From Pseudoxanthomonas sp. CF125 (GTDB taxonomy: Bacteria > Pseudomonadota > Gammaproteobacteria > Xanthomonadales > Xanthomonadaceae): a stretch of DNA of 64,000 nt. Of the stretch, positions 1 through 8,314 are shown piece by piece. The stretch covers positions 1,594,331-1,658,330 of the forward strand of contig NZ_FNLD01000001.1 in the NCBI RefSeq assembly GCF_900104085.1, written 5' to 3'. The notes below the pieces were generated by a model. It saw only the letters and a program-made list of their open reading frames with translations. It made no database searches and had not been told where the DNA came from. A program made the position numbers and the translations under genes. Each line of letters starts with the position of its first letter. The stretch's first letter is position 1.

Positions 1-425
1 GATTGTTCGCCACCCCGCAGGTCGACGCGGACGGGCGCGAACGCACCGAAGCCCTGCTCTCGAGCGCGGGCAAGACGGTCTGGATCGACGATGAAGCCAA
101 GATGGACGCGGTGACCGCGGTTTCGGGCAGTGGGCCGGCATATGTGTTCCTGCTTGCCGAAGCGATGGAGGCGGCGGCGAAACAGGAAGGCCTGAACGAC
201 GAGGCCGCGCGCGCGCTGGTGCTGCAGACCATTCTGGGCGCTGCGCGCATGCTGACCGAATCGGACGAAGATCCGGCCGAACTGCGCAAGCGGGTGACCT
301 CGCCCAACGGCACCACCCAGGCGGCGATCGAAACGTTCCAGGAAGGAGGCTTCGCCAAGCTGGTCGGCAAGGCGATCCATGCGGCCAGCGAACGCGGAAA
401 GGAATTGTCGGCGGCGAACGACTGA
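1..425 (+). CDS. proC: Pyrroline-5-carboxylate reductase, C-terminal part (cut by window edge)
   Basis: Last step of proline synthesis: NAD(P)H-dependent reduction of 1-pyrroline-5-carboxylate. About 140 codons are present and the N-terminal Rossmann domain lies before base 1; the TTG at 3-5 is an internal leucine, not a start. What remains is the helical dimerisation domain, with SGSGPAYVFLLAEAM, AARALVLQTILGAARML and the conserved SPNGTTQAAIE stretch. The DUF4426 gene follows within 31 nt, a proC-region arrangement also seen in pseudomonads. Assignment is firm for a fragment. Confidence 0.95.
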   Translation, partial: LFATPQVDADGRERTEALLSSAGKTVWIDDEAKMDAVTAVSGSGPAYVFLLAEAMEAAAKQEGLNDEAARALVLQTILGAARMLTESDEDPAELRKRVTSPNGTTQAAIETFQEGGFAKLVGKAIHAASERGKELSAAND

Positions 426-455
426 ACCGGCATGAAGACCCACGGGAACCTTCCA

Positions 456-908
456 ATGAAATATTTTGCGCTCTGTCTGTCGATCCTGTTCTTCACTGCA
501 TGTTCGGCGGCGGAAAAGCCGCGCGCTGCCGACTTCGTTCCGCCTGCGGTCTCTTCCGCCGATTTCGGTGACTTGCGCGTGCACTACAACGCGCTGCCTA
601 CCCTGAGCCTAAACGATGCCGTGGCGCGGGAATACGGCGTGGCCAGGGATGCAGGCTCGGCGATGCTGGTGGTCGCGGTAAGGCGCCTGGAGAACGGCGA
701 GGAAACCAGTGCCGAGAGCGAGGTTTCGGCGGAGGCTTTCGACCTGCAGGGCGCGCGGCAGCACATCGAATTCTCGGCGGTGAAGACCGGCCAATACACC
801 GATCACATCGGCGTCTTCACGATCCATGCGCGCGACAGTTACCGCTTCGAGGTCACCGTCAAGGCAGATGGCCGCTCAGAGAAAGTGAAGTTCCAGCGCA
901 ATTTCTGA
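456..908 (+). CDS. DUF4426 family putative lipoprotein
   Basis: 150 residues. The start chosen at 456 puts a signal peptide first (MKYFALCLSILFFTAC), with Cys in a lipobox-like FTAC context; an upstream in-frame ATG at 432 would only add eight residues in front of it. The mature part (FGDLRVHYNALPTLSLNDAVAREYG onward, ending in VKFQRNF) matches my memory of the DUF4426 family, usually found in proC/metX/rdgB neighbourhoods. Function unknown; inner- or outer-membrane-anchored periplasmic location is inferred. The lipobox is imperfect (Phe at -3), so a cleaved soluble form is possible. Confidence 0.75.
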   Translation: MKYFALCLSILFFTACSAAEKPRAADFVPPAVSSADFGDLRVHYNALPTLSLNDAVAREYGVARDAGSAMLVVAVRRLENGEETSAESEVSAEAFDLQGARQHIEFSAVKTGQYTDHIGVFTIHARDSYRFEVTVKADGRSEKVKFQRNF

Positions 909-909
909 A

Positions 910-993
910 CCTGTAGGAGCGGGCCCTGCCCGCGACGCTCTTGCCATTTCGCTTTGCGAAAAAAGCGTCGCGGGCAGGGCCCGCTCCTACAGG
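910..993. repeat. 30-bp perfect inverted repeat, TAGGAGCG-type intergenic palindrome
   Basis: Arms 910-939 and 964-993 are perfectly complementary, with a 24-nt spacer. The outer end reads CCTGTAGGAGCGGGCC. It fills the gap between two convergent genes and includes the stop of the minus-strand one, so it probably also ends transcription both ways. The same TAGGAGCG core occurs at 1804-1872 and 18739-18812. Confidence 0.85.
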
Positions 994-1790
994 GGGGGAT
1001 GGCGTGCCGACCAAGCCTGGATGATTCCTGCGATCTCGCGCACGCCGTCGGTCAAAGCGGCTGGACCGGGCTGCAGAATGAGCGGCGATTTGATTTCGTG
1101 CAGCTCGCCATCGCGCACCGCGGGTATCGCCTGCCAACCCGGACGCGCGGCGACTTTCTCGGGCCGGAATTTCTTTCCGCACCATGAGCCCAGGATGATG
1201 TCGGGCGCACGGCGCACCACTTCGCCGGCATCGGCCAGGATGCGGTGTTTGGCCAGCGATTCCACCGAACGTTCGGGGAACACATCGTCGCCGCCCGCGA
1301 TGCGGATCAGTTCGGCTACCCAGCGGATGCCGGTGATGGGCGGCTCGTCCCATTCTTCGAAGTACACCCGCGGTCGCTGCGCCAACGTCGCGGAGTCGCG
1401 TTCGATCTGCTCCAAACCATGCTGTAGCTCATCGGCATAGGCGTTGGCCTTGTCGCCTGCGCCGACCAGTGCGCCCAGGCGACGGATGTAATCGAGGATT
1501 CCTTCGACGCTGCGATGGTTCGATATCCAGACCTCGACGCCCTGCTTGATCAACTCTGCGGCGATCTCCGACTGGATATCGGAAAAACCGATCACGAAAT
1601 CGGGCTTGAGCCCGAGTATTTCGCCGATCTTGGCGCTGGTGAACGCGCTGACTTTCGGTTTTTCCTTGCGCGCGATGGCCGGCCGCACGGTGAAGCCGCT
1701 GATGCCGACGATGCGGTGCTGTTCGCCGAGCGCGTACAGCGTTTCGGTGGGCTCTTCGGTAAGGCAGACGATGCGTTTAGGCCCAGTCAC
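987..1790 (-). CDS. Cobalamin-binding-like protein (BtuF/PF01497 fold), no signal peptide
   Basis: 267 residues resembling ABC-transporter periplasmic binding proteins for vitamin B12 and ferric siderophores: RIVCLTEEPTETLYALG, then LKPDFVIGFSDIQSEIAAEL, the long backbone helix around residues 105-140, and the second lobe with GGDDVF and RAPDIILGSWCGKKF. It begins MTGPKRIVCLTEE with no hydrophobic leader, so it should stay in the cytoplasm unless the start is wrong. No transporter genes adjoin it. Cytoplasmic homologues annotated as cobalamin-binding proteins are common in proteobacteria; their ligand is not established. Confidence 0.8.
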   Translation of the reverse strand: MTGPKRIVCLTEEPTETLYALGEQHRIVGISGFTVRPAIARKEKPKVSAFTSAKIGEILGLKPDFVIGFSDIQSEIAAELIKQGVEVWISNHRSVEGILDYIRRLGALVGAGDKANAYADELQHGLEQIERDSATLAQRPRVYFEEWDEPPITGIRWVAELIRIAGGDDVFPERSVESLAKHRILADAGEVVRRAPDIILGSWCGKKFRPEKVAARPGWQAIPAVRDGELHEIKSPLILQPGPAALTDGVREIAGIIQAWSARHPPL

Positions 1791-1803
1791 CGCTTGCCCC
1801 GTG

Positions 1804-1872
1804 GTAGGAGCGACGTGAGTCGCGAAACCAATTTTTCCGAGTGTCCGCTTTCGCGACTTACGTCGCTCCTAC
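1804..1872. repeat. Inverted repeat, TAGGAGCGACG family
   Basis: Arms 1804-1827 and 1849-1872 pair over 24 bp with one mismatch and a 21-nt spacer. It lies between the pdxH stop and the start of the BtuF-like gene, both on the minus strand. A degenerate extra arm (TCCTACGGTCGCTCCTGCGG, 1879-1898) follows. Same family as 18739-18812. Confidence 0.85.
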
Positions 1873-1914
1873 GGCCAGTCCTACGGTCGCTCCTGCGGAT
1901 GCGGGCCATCCGGG

Positions 1915-2517
1915 TCACGGATACAGCATCCGCTTCGACCATTCGCCATCGGCGTCGCATTCATAGCGCCAGCGCTCATGCAGGCGGAACTCGGCGCCGT
2001 ACCAGAACTCGAAAGCCTGCGGCACGACACGGAATCCGCTCCAGCCTTCCGGCCTGGGAATCTCGCGCCCTTCGAATTCGGCTTCTACCTGGTCAATGCG
2101 GTCGTCGAAGTCGTCACGCGATTCAAGGGTTTCCGACTGCGCCGAAGCCCATGCGCCCACCTGGCTGGGGCGCGGACGCGAAGCGAAATACGCATCGGCT
2201 TCCGCTTCGTCCACCACCTCCACCACGCCTTCGATTCGCACCTGGATGCCCGCCGCCCGCAGGCTGCGCCATAGAAACAGCAATGCGGCGCGCGGGTTCT
2301 CTTCCAGCTCGCGGCCCTTGTGGCTGTGCAGGTGGGTATAGAAAACGAAGCCGCGTTCATCGAATGCCTTGAGCAGCACGGTTCGTGCCGAAGGCCGCCC
2401 ATCGGCGGTCGCGGTCGCCACGGTCATGGCGTTGGGTTCTATCTCGCCGCTGCTGGCTTTGGCCTCGGCGAACAATGCCGTGAAAGTGGCGAGTGCTTCT
2501 GCGTACAGGTCTGTCAT
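1915..2517 (-). CDS. pdxH: Pyridoxamine 5'-phosphate oxidase
   Basis: FMN enzyme that oxidises pyridoxine/pyridoxamine 5'-phosphate to PLP. 200 residues from the ATG at 2517; an upstream in-frame codon at 2583 would add 22 unlikely residues running into the palindrome. Family signatures: [68 protein letters not shown], and the C-terminal [13 protein letters not shown] plus RMLYP tail. Freestanding gene between two repeat clusters. PLP feeds metB and other PLP enzymes encoded elsewhere. Confidence 0.95.
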   Translation of the reverse strand: MTDLYAEALATFTALFAEAKASSGEIEPNAMTVATATADGRPSARTVLLKAFDERGFVFYTHLHSHKGRELEENPRAALLFLWRSLRAAGIQVRIEGVVEVVDEAEADAYFASRPRPSQVGAWASAQSETLESRDDFDDRIDQVEAEFEGREIPRPEGWSGFRVVPQAFEFWYGAEFRLHERWRYECDADGEWSKRMLYP

Positions 2518-2577
2518 CGGGTGCTTTTCACTTGGTGTTGCGTCGGTCCTGGCACTGACCCACGTTGAAAATCCGAC

Positions 2578-2660
2578 CGTCATTCCCGCGAAGGCGGGAA
2601 CCCAGCGACTTTAAGCTCTGCGCAGCAAGTCGCTGGATCCCCGCCTTCGCGGGGACGACG
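2578..2660. repeat. 34-bp-arm imperfect palindrome, CCCGC-AAGGCGGG type
   Basis: Arms 2578-2611 (CGTCATTCCCGCGAAGGCGG...) and 2627-2660 (...CCCGCCTTCGCGGGGACGACG) face each other around a 15-nt spacer. It occupies the divergent region between pdxH and the kinase gene. A solitary copy of the right arm, about 31 of 34 bases identical, sits at 55850-55883, so this is a dispersed family distinct from the TAGGAGCG one. Confidence 0.85.
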
Positions 2661-2701
2661 ATTAAAATATGGCCGGAGTCTTTAAATCCTCGGCCTTGCG
2701 C

Positions 2702-2707
2702 TATTGT
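2702..2707 (+). promoter_or_regulatory. -10-like TATTGT directly before the kinase ATG (possible leaderless mRNA)
   Basis: TATTGT at 2702-2707 is followed by six C residues and the ATG at 2714, leaving no room for a Shine-Dalgarno site. A start of transcription at or near the A of the ATG would fit. No good -35 is visible. Confidence 0.4.
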
Positions 2708-2713
2708 CCCCCC

Positions 2714-3532
2714 ATGACCGCCGACACGCACGCATCCGGCAAAGGATTCGAAGAATCCCTGGTTTCCACCGCGCTGGATGCCGCGCTCTCGCTCCCTCGG
2801 CCCACGCCCGTTTTCGCCATCGCAGGCCTGCAAGGCAGCGGAAAGTCCACTCTGGCGGCTCAGATTGCGGGCCTCGCCGATGCGCGAGGACTCCGCACTG
2901 CAGTACTTTCCATAGACGACTTCTACCTGGGCCGGGACCAGCGCCAACGGCTGGCGCGCGAGGTGCATCCCCTGCTCGCCACGCGCGGGCCGCCCGGCAC
3001 CCACGACCTCGGCCTGGCGCTGGAAACCATGCAGAGCCTGCGCGCGGGCCGCGCGACGCGGCTGCCGCGTTTCGACAAGCTCGCCGACGACCGCTTGCCG
3101 GTCGCGCAGTGGCCGACCGCGGAACAACGCTGCGATTTCGTGCTGCTGGAAGGTTGGTTTCTGAAAACGCCGCCGCAGAACCCCGATGACCTGACACAGC
3201 CGATCAACGCACTGGAACGCGACGAGGATCCCGACGGAAGTTGGCGCAGCTGGTGCAACGCGGCTCTGGCCGACCACTATCCCCGCCTGTGGCGAACCAT
3301 CGATGCGTTGTGGTTCCTGCAGGGACCGGGGTTCGAAGTGGTGCCGGAATGGCGTTGGCAGCAGGAGCAGACGCTACAGACCGCCGATCCAAACCGCACG
3401 GCGATGACTCGCGCGCAAGTCGGCCGCTTCGTGCAGTTCTTCGAACGGGTGAGCCGGCAGGCCCTGCGTGCCCTGCCGGCGATCGCCGAGCGCACCGTGT
3501 CTTTGGACGCGCAGCGCCGTTCCGCGCAGTAG
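2714..3532 (+). CDS. P-loop kinase, D-glycerate 3-kinase (GLYK)-like
   Basis: 272 residues. Walker A GLQGSGKST near residue 38, SIDDFYLGRDQR (substrate and Mg region), RFDKLADDRLP, and a Walker-B-like VLLEGWF. This order matches plant D-glycerate 3-kinase and yeast Tda10-type kinases, which phosphorylate glycerate or remain uncharacterised. Cytoplasmic. ATG at 2714 chosen because translation further upstream runs into the -10-like box and palindrome. Ends 3 nt from the convergent dodecin gene. Substrate is inferred from family only; a uridine/pantothenate-kinase-like specificity cannot be excluded. Confidence 0.75.
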   Translation: MTADTHASGKGFEESLVSTALDAALSLPRPTPVFAIAGLQGSGKSTLAAQIAGLADARGLRTAVLSIDDFYLGRDQRQRLAREVHPLLATRGPPGTHDLGLALETMQSLRAGRATRLPRFDKLADDRLPVAQWPTAEQRCDFVLLEGWFLKTPPQNPDDLTQPINALERDEDPDGSWRSWCNAALADHYPRLWRTIDALWFLQGPGFEVVPEWRWQQEQTLQTADPNRTAMTRAQVGRFVQFFERVSRQALRALPAIAERTVSLDAQRRSAQ

Positions 3533-3535
3533 GCC

Positions 3536-3739
3536 TTATTGCACCACGAAGGTGATACGCAGGTTGACGCGCCATTCGGTGACGTTGCCGTTGTCGTCCG
3601 TGACCACCTTGATTTCGTTGACCCAGGCGCCCTTGATGCCCTTGACGGTTTCCGAGGTCTTCTTGAGGCCGTTCTTGACCGCGTCTTCCATGCTGGTCTT
3701 GGAGGCGGCGTTGACTTCGATGATCTTGGCGATCGACAT
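3536..3739 (-). CDS. Dodecin (flavin-binding dodecamer)
   Basis: 67 residues, the normal size of dodecin: MSIAKIIEVNAASKTSMEDA, KGLKK-like helix, KGAWVNEIK, and the final strand EWRVNLRITFVVQ. Dodecins assemble into a hollow 12-mer that stores or buffers flavins (riboflavin, FMN, FAD). The start at 3739 has AAGGA upstream on the minus strand; an in-frame extension to 3778 lacks conservation. The conserved Trp that stacks on flavin is present (GAWVNE). Monocistronic and convergent with the kinase gene. Confidence 0.92.
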   Translation of the reverse strand: MSIAKIIEVNAASKTSMEDAVKNGLKKTSETVKGIKGAWVNEIKVVTDDNGNVTEWRVNLRITFVVQ

Positions 3740-3867
3740 GGCGTGATCCTTGGTTTTGGCGGGTTGCGCCGGGCCCACGAAGGTAGCCCCGCTGCCGTTA
3801 ACGCGGCGCCAGCGATGCCGGCGACCCGCATGTCGGCGGCATGAGCCGGTGATAGCATCTGTTCGAC

Positions 3868-4410
3868 ATGAATCCCGCCCCCAATCTGATCCTGGTAGGC
3901 CCCATGGGGGCTGGCAAGACCTCCATCGGCCGACGCTTGGCCGAGCGTTTCGGCCTGGAGTTCGCCGACGTGGACCAAGCGGTGGTCGAGCGCTGCGGCG
4001 CCACCATCAACACCATCTTCGAACACGTGGGCGAAGCGGGCTTCCGCGAGCGCGAAAAGGCCGCTTTGGCGCAACTGCTGGCCCAGGAAGGGAAAATGGT
4101 CTCCACCGGCGGGGGCGCGGTACTGGACTGCGACAATCGGTCGCTGATGCAGCGGCGCGGATTCGTGGTCTATTTGCGGGTTGGAGTCGAAGCGCAGCTC
4201 AAGCGCCTGGGACGGGACCGCGCCCGGCCCTTGCTGCAGCGCGGAGACCGCGAGCAGGTATTGCGCGATCTGACCGCCGTTCGCGAGCCTTTTTATATGG
4301 AAGTGGCCGACCTGATGCTGGATACCGATGACCTGTCGCCAGGTGGGGCGACCTCCACCCTGGCGCAATTGCTGGCCGCCCAATGGCAACGCAGCGAGCG
4401 TGCGGCATGA
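3868..4410 (+). CDS. aroK: Shikimate kinase
   Basis: Phosphorylates shikimate with ATP in the chorismate pathway. 180 residues, typical length. Walker [13 protein letters not shown] (residues 11-22), the substrate region [13 protein letters not shown] and FREREKAAL, the STGGGAV loop (about 90-96) and the lid [15 protein letters not shown] hexamer lies 9 nt before the ATG. Its stop overlaps the aroB start by 4 nt, so the two are probably translationally coupled. Confidence 0.97.
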   Translation: MNPAPNLILVGPMGAGKTSIGRRLAERFGLEFADVDQAVVERCGATINTIFEHVGEAGFREREKAALAQLLAQEGKMVSTGGGAVLDCDNRSLMQRRGFVVYLRVGVEAQLKRLGRDRARPLLQRGDREQVLRDLTAVREPFYMEVADLMLDTDDLSPGGATSTLAQLLAAQWQRSERAA

Positions 4411-5513
4411 ATGGCGTTTCGCGCACCGTCGAAGTGGGCGGCCAATTCCCTTATCGGATCGTGATCGGTCCTGGCGCGCTGGCCGACGGAGCCGCCCTGG
4501 CGAGCCATGTCCACGGCCGGCACGTGCTGCTGGTGAGCGATTCGACGGTGGCGCCGCTGTATGTCGCCACGGTGCGCGAAGCCCTGCACGAAGCACGCCC
4601 CGACCTGCTGGTGGGCACCTTCGTATTGCCCGCAGGCGAAGCTTCCAAGACGCTGGCCAATTTCGGCGCGGCGATCGAGGCCCTGGCCACCCTGGGAGCC
4701 ACCCGCGACGCCTGCATCTTCGCCCTGGGCGGCGGCGTGGTGGGCGATCTGGCCGGTTTCGCCGCGGCCTGCTGGATGCGCGGCGTGGATTGCGTGCAGC
4801 TTCCCACCACTTTGCTGTCGATGGTGGACTCCTCGGTCGGCGGCAAGACCGCAGTCGATATCGTTCAGGGCAAGAACCTGGTCGGCGCCTTCCACCCGCC
4901 GCGCGCGGTGTTCGCCGACACCTCCACCCTGCGCACGCTGCCGGCGCGCGAGTTGCGGGCGGGGCTGGCCGAAGTCATCAAATACGGCGCCATCCGCGAT
5001 CCGCTGTTCCTGGAATGGCTGGAAACCGAGCGCGAAGCGCTGCTGGCCGGCGACGACGCGGCCCTGGCCATGGCCATCGCGCGCAGCTGCGAGCACAAGG
5101 CCGAGATCGTGGAACGCGATCCGCTGGAACGCGGCGAGCGCGCCCTGCTCAACCTCGGCCACACCTTCGGCCATGCCATCGAGACCGAGCAGGGCTACGG
5201 CAGCCCGCACAACGACAACCTCAACCACGGCGAGGCGGTGGCGGTCGGCATGGTGCTGGCCGCACGCCTGTCGGCGATGTTGGGCTTGGCGGAAAACGCC
5301 GACACCGACCGGTTGATCGCCTTGCTGCGGGCCTGCGGCCTGCCCACCTCGATCCCGCCAGGCCTTGCGCCCGAAGCGCTGCTGGCGCGCATGCGTCTGG
5401 ACAAGAAAAACCTGGCCGGCCGCCTGCGGCTGGTGCTTTGGCGCGGGATCGGACGTGCCGAGGTGGTGCCCGATGTGGATGAAAACCGCGTGCTGGCGGT
5501 GCTCTCCGGCTAA
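4407..5513 (+). CDS. aroB: 3-Dehydroquinate synthase
   Basis: NAD- and Zn-dependent cyclisation of DAHP to 3-dehydroquinate. 368 residues from the ATG at 4407, inside ATGA shared with the aroK stop. Signatures: [30 protein letters not shown] (NAD-binding glycine motif), [28 protein letters not shown], the metal ligands in [12 protein letters not shown] and [10 protein letters not shown], and the C-terminal [13 protein letters not shown]. aroK-aroB is a conserved operon in gammaproteobacteria; WGR and hemE genes follow on the same strand. Confidence 0.97.
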   Translation: MNGVSRTVEVGGQFPYRIVIGPGALADGAALASHVHGRHVLLVSDSTVAPLYVATVREALHEARPDLLVGTFVLPAGEASKTLANFGAAIEALATLGATRDACIFALGGGVVGDLAGFAAACWMRGVDCVQLPTTLLSMVDSSVGGKTAVDIVQGKNLVGAFHPPRAVFADTSTLRTLPARELRAGLAEVIKYGAIRDPLFLEWLETEREALLAGDDAALAMAIARSCEHKAEIVERDPLERGERALLNLGHTFGHAIETEQGYGSPHNDNLNHGEAVAVGMVLAARLSAMLGLAENADTDRLIALLRACGLPTSIPPGLAPEALLARMRLDKKNLAGRLRLVLWRGIGRAEVVPDVDENRVLAVLSG

Positions 5514-5516
5514 AAT
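5511..5516 (+). promoter_or_regulatory. -10-like TAAAAT overlapping the aroB stop codon
   Basis: TAAAAT at 5511-5516 contains the aroB TAA stop and lies five bases before the ATG of the WGR gene. It could start an internal leaderless transcript for the WGR gene and hemE. No convincing -35 is seen, so this is only suggestive. Confidence 0.3.
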
Positions 5517-5521
5517 GGGCC

Positions 5522-5776
5522 ATGCGCCTGTTCCTCCAGCAACACCCGACCGCGGGTGAATCGCCCCGCTACGTGCAGCTGACCCTGCAGCCCGATCTGT
5601 TCGGCGGTTGGGAACTGCTGCGCGAAACCGGCCAGCTGGGCGGCCGCGCCCAGCTCAAGCGCGAGCAATACCTGCTGCAGGACGAGGCCACTGCCGCTTT
5701 CGAAAAAGCGCGCGACGGCCATATCAAACGCGGCTATCAGGTCACCTTCGTGCGCGGCGCCGACGCGCCCAAATGA
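5522..5776 (+). CDS. WGR domain protein
   Basis: 84 residues, essentially a lone WGR domain: [25 protein letters not shown] places W-E-L-L-R and G-G in the expected motif, and the tail [18 protein letters not shown] is the usual second half. In PARPs and MolR-type proteins WGR contacts nucleic acid; the role of free-standing bacterial copies is unknown. It sits between aroB and hemE, on the same strand and 8 nt after aroB. Confidence 0.8.
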   Translation: MRLFLQQHPTAGESPRYVQLTLQPDLFGGWELLRETGQLGGRAQLKREQYLLQDEATAAFEKARDGHIKRGYQVTFVRGADAPK

Positions 5777-5822
5777 ACGCACCCGCGACCTGATCCCCCT
5801 TTTTCTTTTTTCCGGATCCACC

Positions 5823-6887
5823 ATGACTGCTCTGAAGAACGACCGCCTGCTGCGCGCGCTCAAGCGCCAACCCGTGGACTGCACTCCCGTCTGGCTGATG
5901 CGCCAGGCCGGGCGTTATCTGCCCGAATACCGCGCCACGCGCGCCAAGGCCGGCAGCTTCCTGGCCATGGCCAAGAATCCGGACATCGCCTGCGAAATCA
6001 CGCTGCAACCGCTGGCGCGTTTCGACCTGGATGCGGCGATCCTGTTCTCCGACATCCTCACCATTCCCGATGCGATGGGCCTGGAGCTTTATTTCGTCGA
6101 TGGCGAAGGCCCCAAGTTCCGCAATACGGTGCGCAGCGCGGCCGACCTGGCCAAGCTCGGCGTGCCGGACATGGAAACCGAACTGCGCTACGTGATGGAC
6201 GCGGTGCGGGTGATCCGCCGCGAACTGGACGGCCAGGTGCCGCTGATCGGTTTTTCCGGCAGCCCGTGGACGCTGGCCTGCTACATGGTCGAAGGCGGCG
6301 GCAGCAAGGATTTCGCGCGGATCAAGGCGATGGCGCTGAACGACCCGGCCACCCTGCATGGATTGCTGTCGGTCAACACCGACGCGGTGATCGCCTACCT
6401 GTCCGCGCAGCGCGCGGCGGGCGCGCAGGCGCTGCAGGTATTCGATACCTGGGGCGGCGTGCTCAGTCCCGCGATGTACCGCGAATTCTCCCTGCCCTAC
6501 CTGACTCGCATCGCGCGCGAACTGGACCGCGGCGCAAATGAGGAATTCACTCCTTTGATCCTGTTCGGCAAGGGCAACGCCGCGCATCTTGAAGCGCTGT
6601 CCGAAAGCGGCACCGATGCGCTGGGTGTGGACTGGCTGGTGGAGTTGTCCGAAGCGCGCCGCCGCACCGGCGGCAAAGTCGCCTTGCAGGGCAACCTGGA
6701 TCCCGCAGTGCTGTACGGCTCGCCCGAGGCGATCCGCACGCAGGTTGGCAACGTGCTGGCCAGCTACGGCCAAGGCTCGGGACACGTATTCAACCTGGGG
6801 CATGGCATGTCGCCGGACATGGATCCCGAGCATGTGGCCGTGCTGGTGGATGCCGTGCATGCGCTGTCTGCGCGCAATCCCGCCTGA
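5823..6887 (+). CDS. hemE: Uroporphyrinogen decarboxylase
   Basis: Decarboxylates the four acetate side chains of uroporphyrinogen III to give coproporphyrinogen III for heme. 354 residues, standard length. Signature [19 protein letters not shown] (residues 21-39), catalytic-region Asp in [16 protein letters not shown], second signature [19 protein letters not shown], and the C-terminal [17 protein letters not shown] pyrimidine-rich stretch and TTCCGGATCCACC precede the ATG, so initiation is not strongly marked. Confidence 0.97.
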   Translation: MTALKNDRLLRALKRQPVDCTPVWLMRQAGRYLPEYRATRAKAGSFLAMAKNPDIACEITLQPLARFDLDAAILFSDILTIPDAMGLELYFVDGEGPKFRNTVRSAADLAKLGVPDMETELRYVMDAVRVIRRELDGQVPLIGFSGSPWTLACYMVEGGGSKDFARIKAMALNDPATLHGLLSVNTDAVIAYLSAQRAAGAQALQVFDTWGGVLSPAMYREFSLPYLTRIARELDRGANEEFTPLILFGKGNAAHLEALSESGTDALGVDWLVELSEARRRTGGKVALQGNLDPAVLYGSPEAIRTQVGNVLASYGQGSGHVFNLGHGMSPDMDPEHVAVLVDAVHALSARNPA

Positions 6888-6919
6888 GTTTCCTTTTCCG
6901 GATCGCATTGGAGCCTCGC

Positions 6920-7546
6920 ATGGAATGCCGCCGCTTCGCCCTTGCCGCGCTCTTGAGCCTGTCCGCGTTGGCGCGGCCCTGCTGGGCGGCAACGCCCGAT
7001 CCGGTGTTGCAATTGTCCGGGGGCGATTTTCCCGAACTCAGCGTGCATCAGCCCAGATTCGACGACGCGGGCAATCAATTGCCGATGGCCTGCGACCAGA
7101 TTCGCGCCAAACGCATCGACGAACTCGATCCGTTATGGAAGCGCAGCATGGACCGCATCCATCTGGAATGCGAAGACCTGAAGGCCGATGACGCCGGCTT
7201 CGACATGGTGGCCACCACCATCACCGGCTTTCTGAGGGAAGGCATGGCGCAATTCGCCGGGCAGCCCTTGGCCGAAGTGAGGCTGATGGACTCGGACTTG
7301 TGGAGCGACCACCAGTACATCCTGCAGCGGCCCTACCAGGAAACGCGCGAGGCGCTGAAGCGTTTCATCGAATCGCGTTGCCTCGCGCGACAGGACAACC
7401 CCACCGAACTGGTGGAGAACAACTGCGCCCTGACCGAAAGCGAGGAAGGCTTGTACTTGGAAGCCAGCGAAGTTGGCGGCATCTGGGTGCATCCGGAGCA
7501 GGACGATCCTCAGCGCACGGTGTATGCAGAGGCCTGGTCCGACTGA
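6920..7546 (+). CDS. Exported protein of unknown function
   Basis: 208 residues from ATG 6920, preceded by GGAG (6910-6913) at good spacing; a TTG 12 nt upstream is less likely. Residues 1-22 (MECRRFALAALLSLSALARP, then CWA) form a Sec signal peptide, so the product should be periplasmic. I recognise no domain. The mature part is acidic, with ICDQIRAKRIDELDPLW-like and ESRCLARQDNPTELVENNC-like stretches and a few cysteines that could form disulfides. It follows hemE by 32 nt and may share its transcript. Confidence 0.6.
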   Translation: MECRRFALAALLSLSALARPCWAATPDPVLQLSGGDFPELSVHQPRFDDAGNQLPMACDQIRAKRIDELDPLWKRSMDRIHLECEDLKADDAGFDMVATTITGFLREGMAQFAGQPLAEVRLMDSDLWSDHQYILQRPYQETREALKRFIESRCLARQDNPTELVENNCALTESEEGLYLEASEVGGIWVHPEQDDPQRTVYAEAWSD

Positions 7547-7911
7547 GGTGGACGCAAGTAATCCGTCCGGACATGTCATCGTATTGACCCATGAGAATTC
7601 GCAGGACCGATGTGGCTAGCCTACGCGTGTTAAAGAGAACGTTATTAAGCGCATCGCCACGGCACACACTGATGAACCAATTATTTTTGTGGCTTTATCC
7701 TGAGCAATATATAACGAGTAAACGTAAGATTGTTTTTACTGCATCCGTTCGCGAATCACGAACTAGTGGTTCGCAGATAAGCACTATGAGGCCCTGCCAC
7801 AGCCGCTAGGATCGAGGCGCTGGCACGGCCGGTGGCGATGACAACAATGTCGCGCTCGAAAAAGGTGGATTGCAAACTCTGCAGTAAGCTGGCTGAAGAT
7901 AGGGAGACAAG
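7547..7911. other. AT-richer intergenic stretch with no supportable gene
   Basis: This 365-nt gap is visibly richer in A/T than its surroundings, especially 7630-7760. It holds one small inverted repeat (CGAAC-TAGTG-GTTCG, 7759-7773). Short open frames exist but show no ribosome site or coherent composition. It begins the compositionally odd patch that runs to about 8200. Confidence 0.5.
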
Positions 7912-8103
7912 ATGATGAAGCCTACCTTTGGCATAGTAAAAACCCCACGTGATCATTACCTTTACTGGGGTCTCGTGTGTGTGTTTATCGCTGTGATTAT
8001 GTTTATGGCGAGATTAATTCCATCGGGGACCGCATTTGCGGCAGTATCTTTGATTTCCTTTGCCATCCACTTCTACCGTCGATCAAAGGCGAAGCGGCCG
8101 TAG
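7912..8103 (+). CDS. Small two-helix membrane protein, unknown
   Basis: 63 residues. A good ribosome site (AGGGAGA, 7901-7907) precedes the double ATG. Two hydrophobic segments, about residues 18-34 (YWGLVCVFIAVIMFMARL) and 40-54 (TAFAAVSLISFAIHF), are separated by a short Pro-Ser-Gly turn, and the tail is strongly basic (YRRSKAKRP), favouring a cytoplasmic C-terminus. Codon use is AT-richer than the neighbours. No family recognised; an orphan gene acquired with the AT-rich patch is the simplest reading. Confidence 0.55.
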   Translation: MMKPTFGIVKTPRDHYLYWGLVCVFIAVIMFMARLIPSGTAFAAVSLISFAIHFYRRSKAKRP

Positions 8104-8122
8104 CAAGGAATCCGATGCCTCC

Positions 8123-8224
8123 CTAAACGATGGGAAGGCATCGACTACTTACTTTCCATTTCACTACATAGCAGGCAAACAGTCTGCGAAATCGGCCTGC
8201 GAAATCGAACAAGGCCAGGCTCAA
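8123..8224 (-). pseudogene. Remnant of a duplicated HAD-gene 5' end
   Basis: Bases 8200-8241 repeat 8893-8935, the ribosome-site and first-codon region of the adjacent HAD gene: about 20 bases identical, then scattered changes and one indel. On the minus strand the copy reads TTG-start, S-L-A-L-F-D-F like the real gene's N-L-A-L-F-D-F, then diverges where the catalytic DFDGT should continue (DFAGRF) and stops after 33 residues. Most likely the stump of a tandem copy lost by deletion, lying just downstream of the intact gene. It cannot encode a phosphatase. Confidence 0.6.
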
Positions 8225-8314
8225 GGTGCTTCTTTCTCAGGCTTGGCCCGGCTGAGGCTAGCCGTTGCACAACGGCTCCGTTGTGGCAGCTGTCTTCTTG
8301 CCAATGCAAGCCGA

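Noticed and set aside
7591-7809. 72-codon frame in the AT-rich patch
   Set aside because: No ribosome site, no hydrophobic or domain pattern, and the codons are not coherent.
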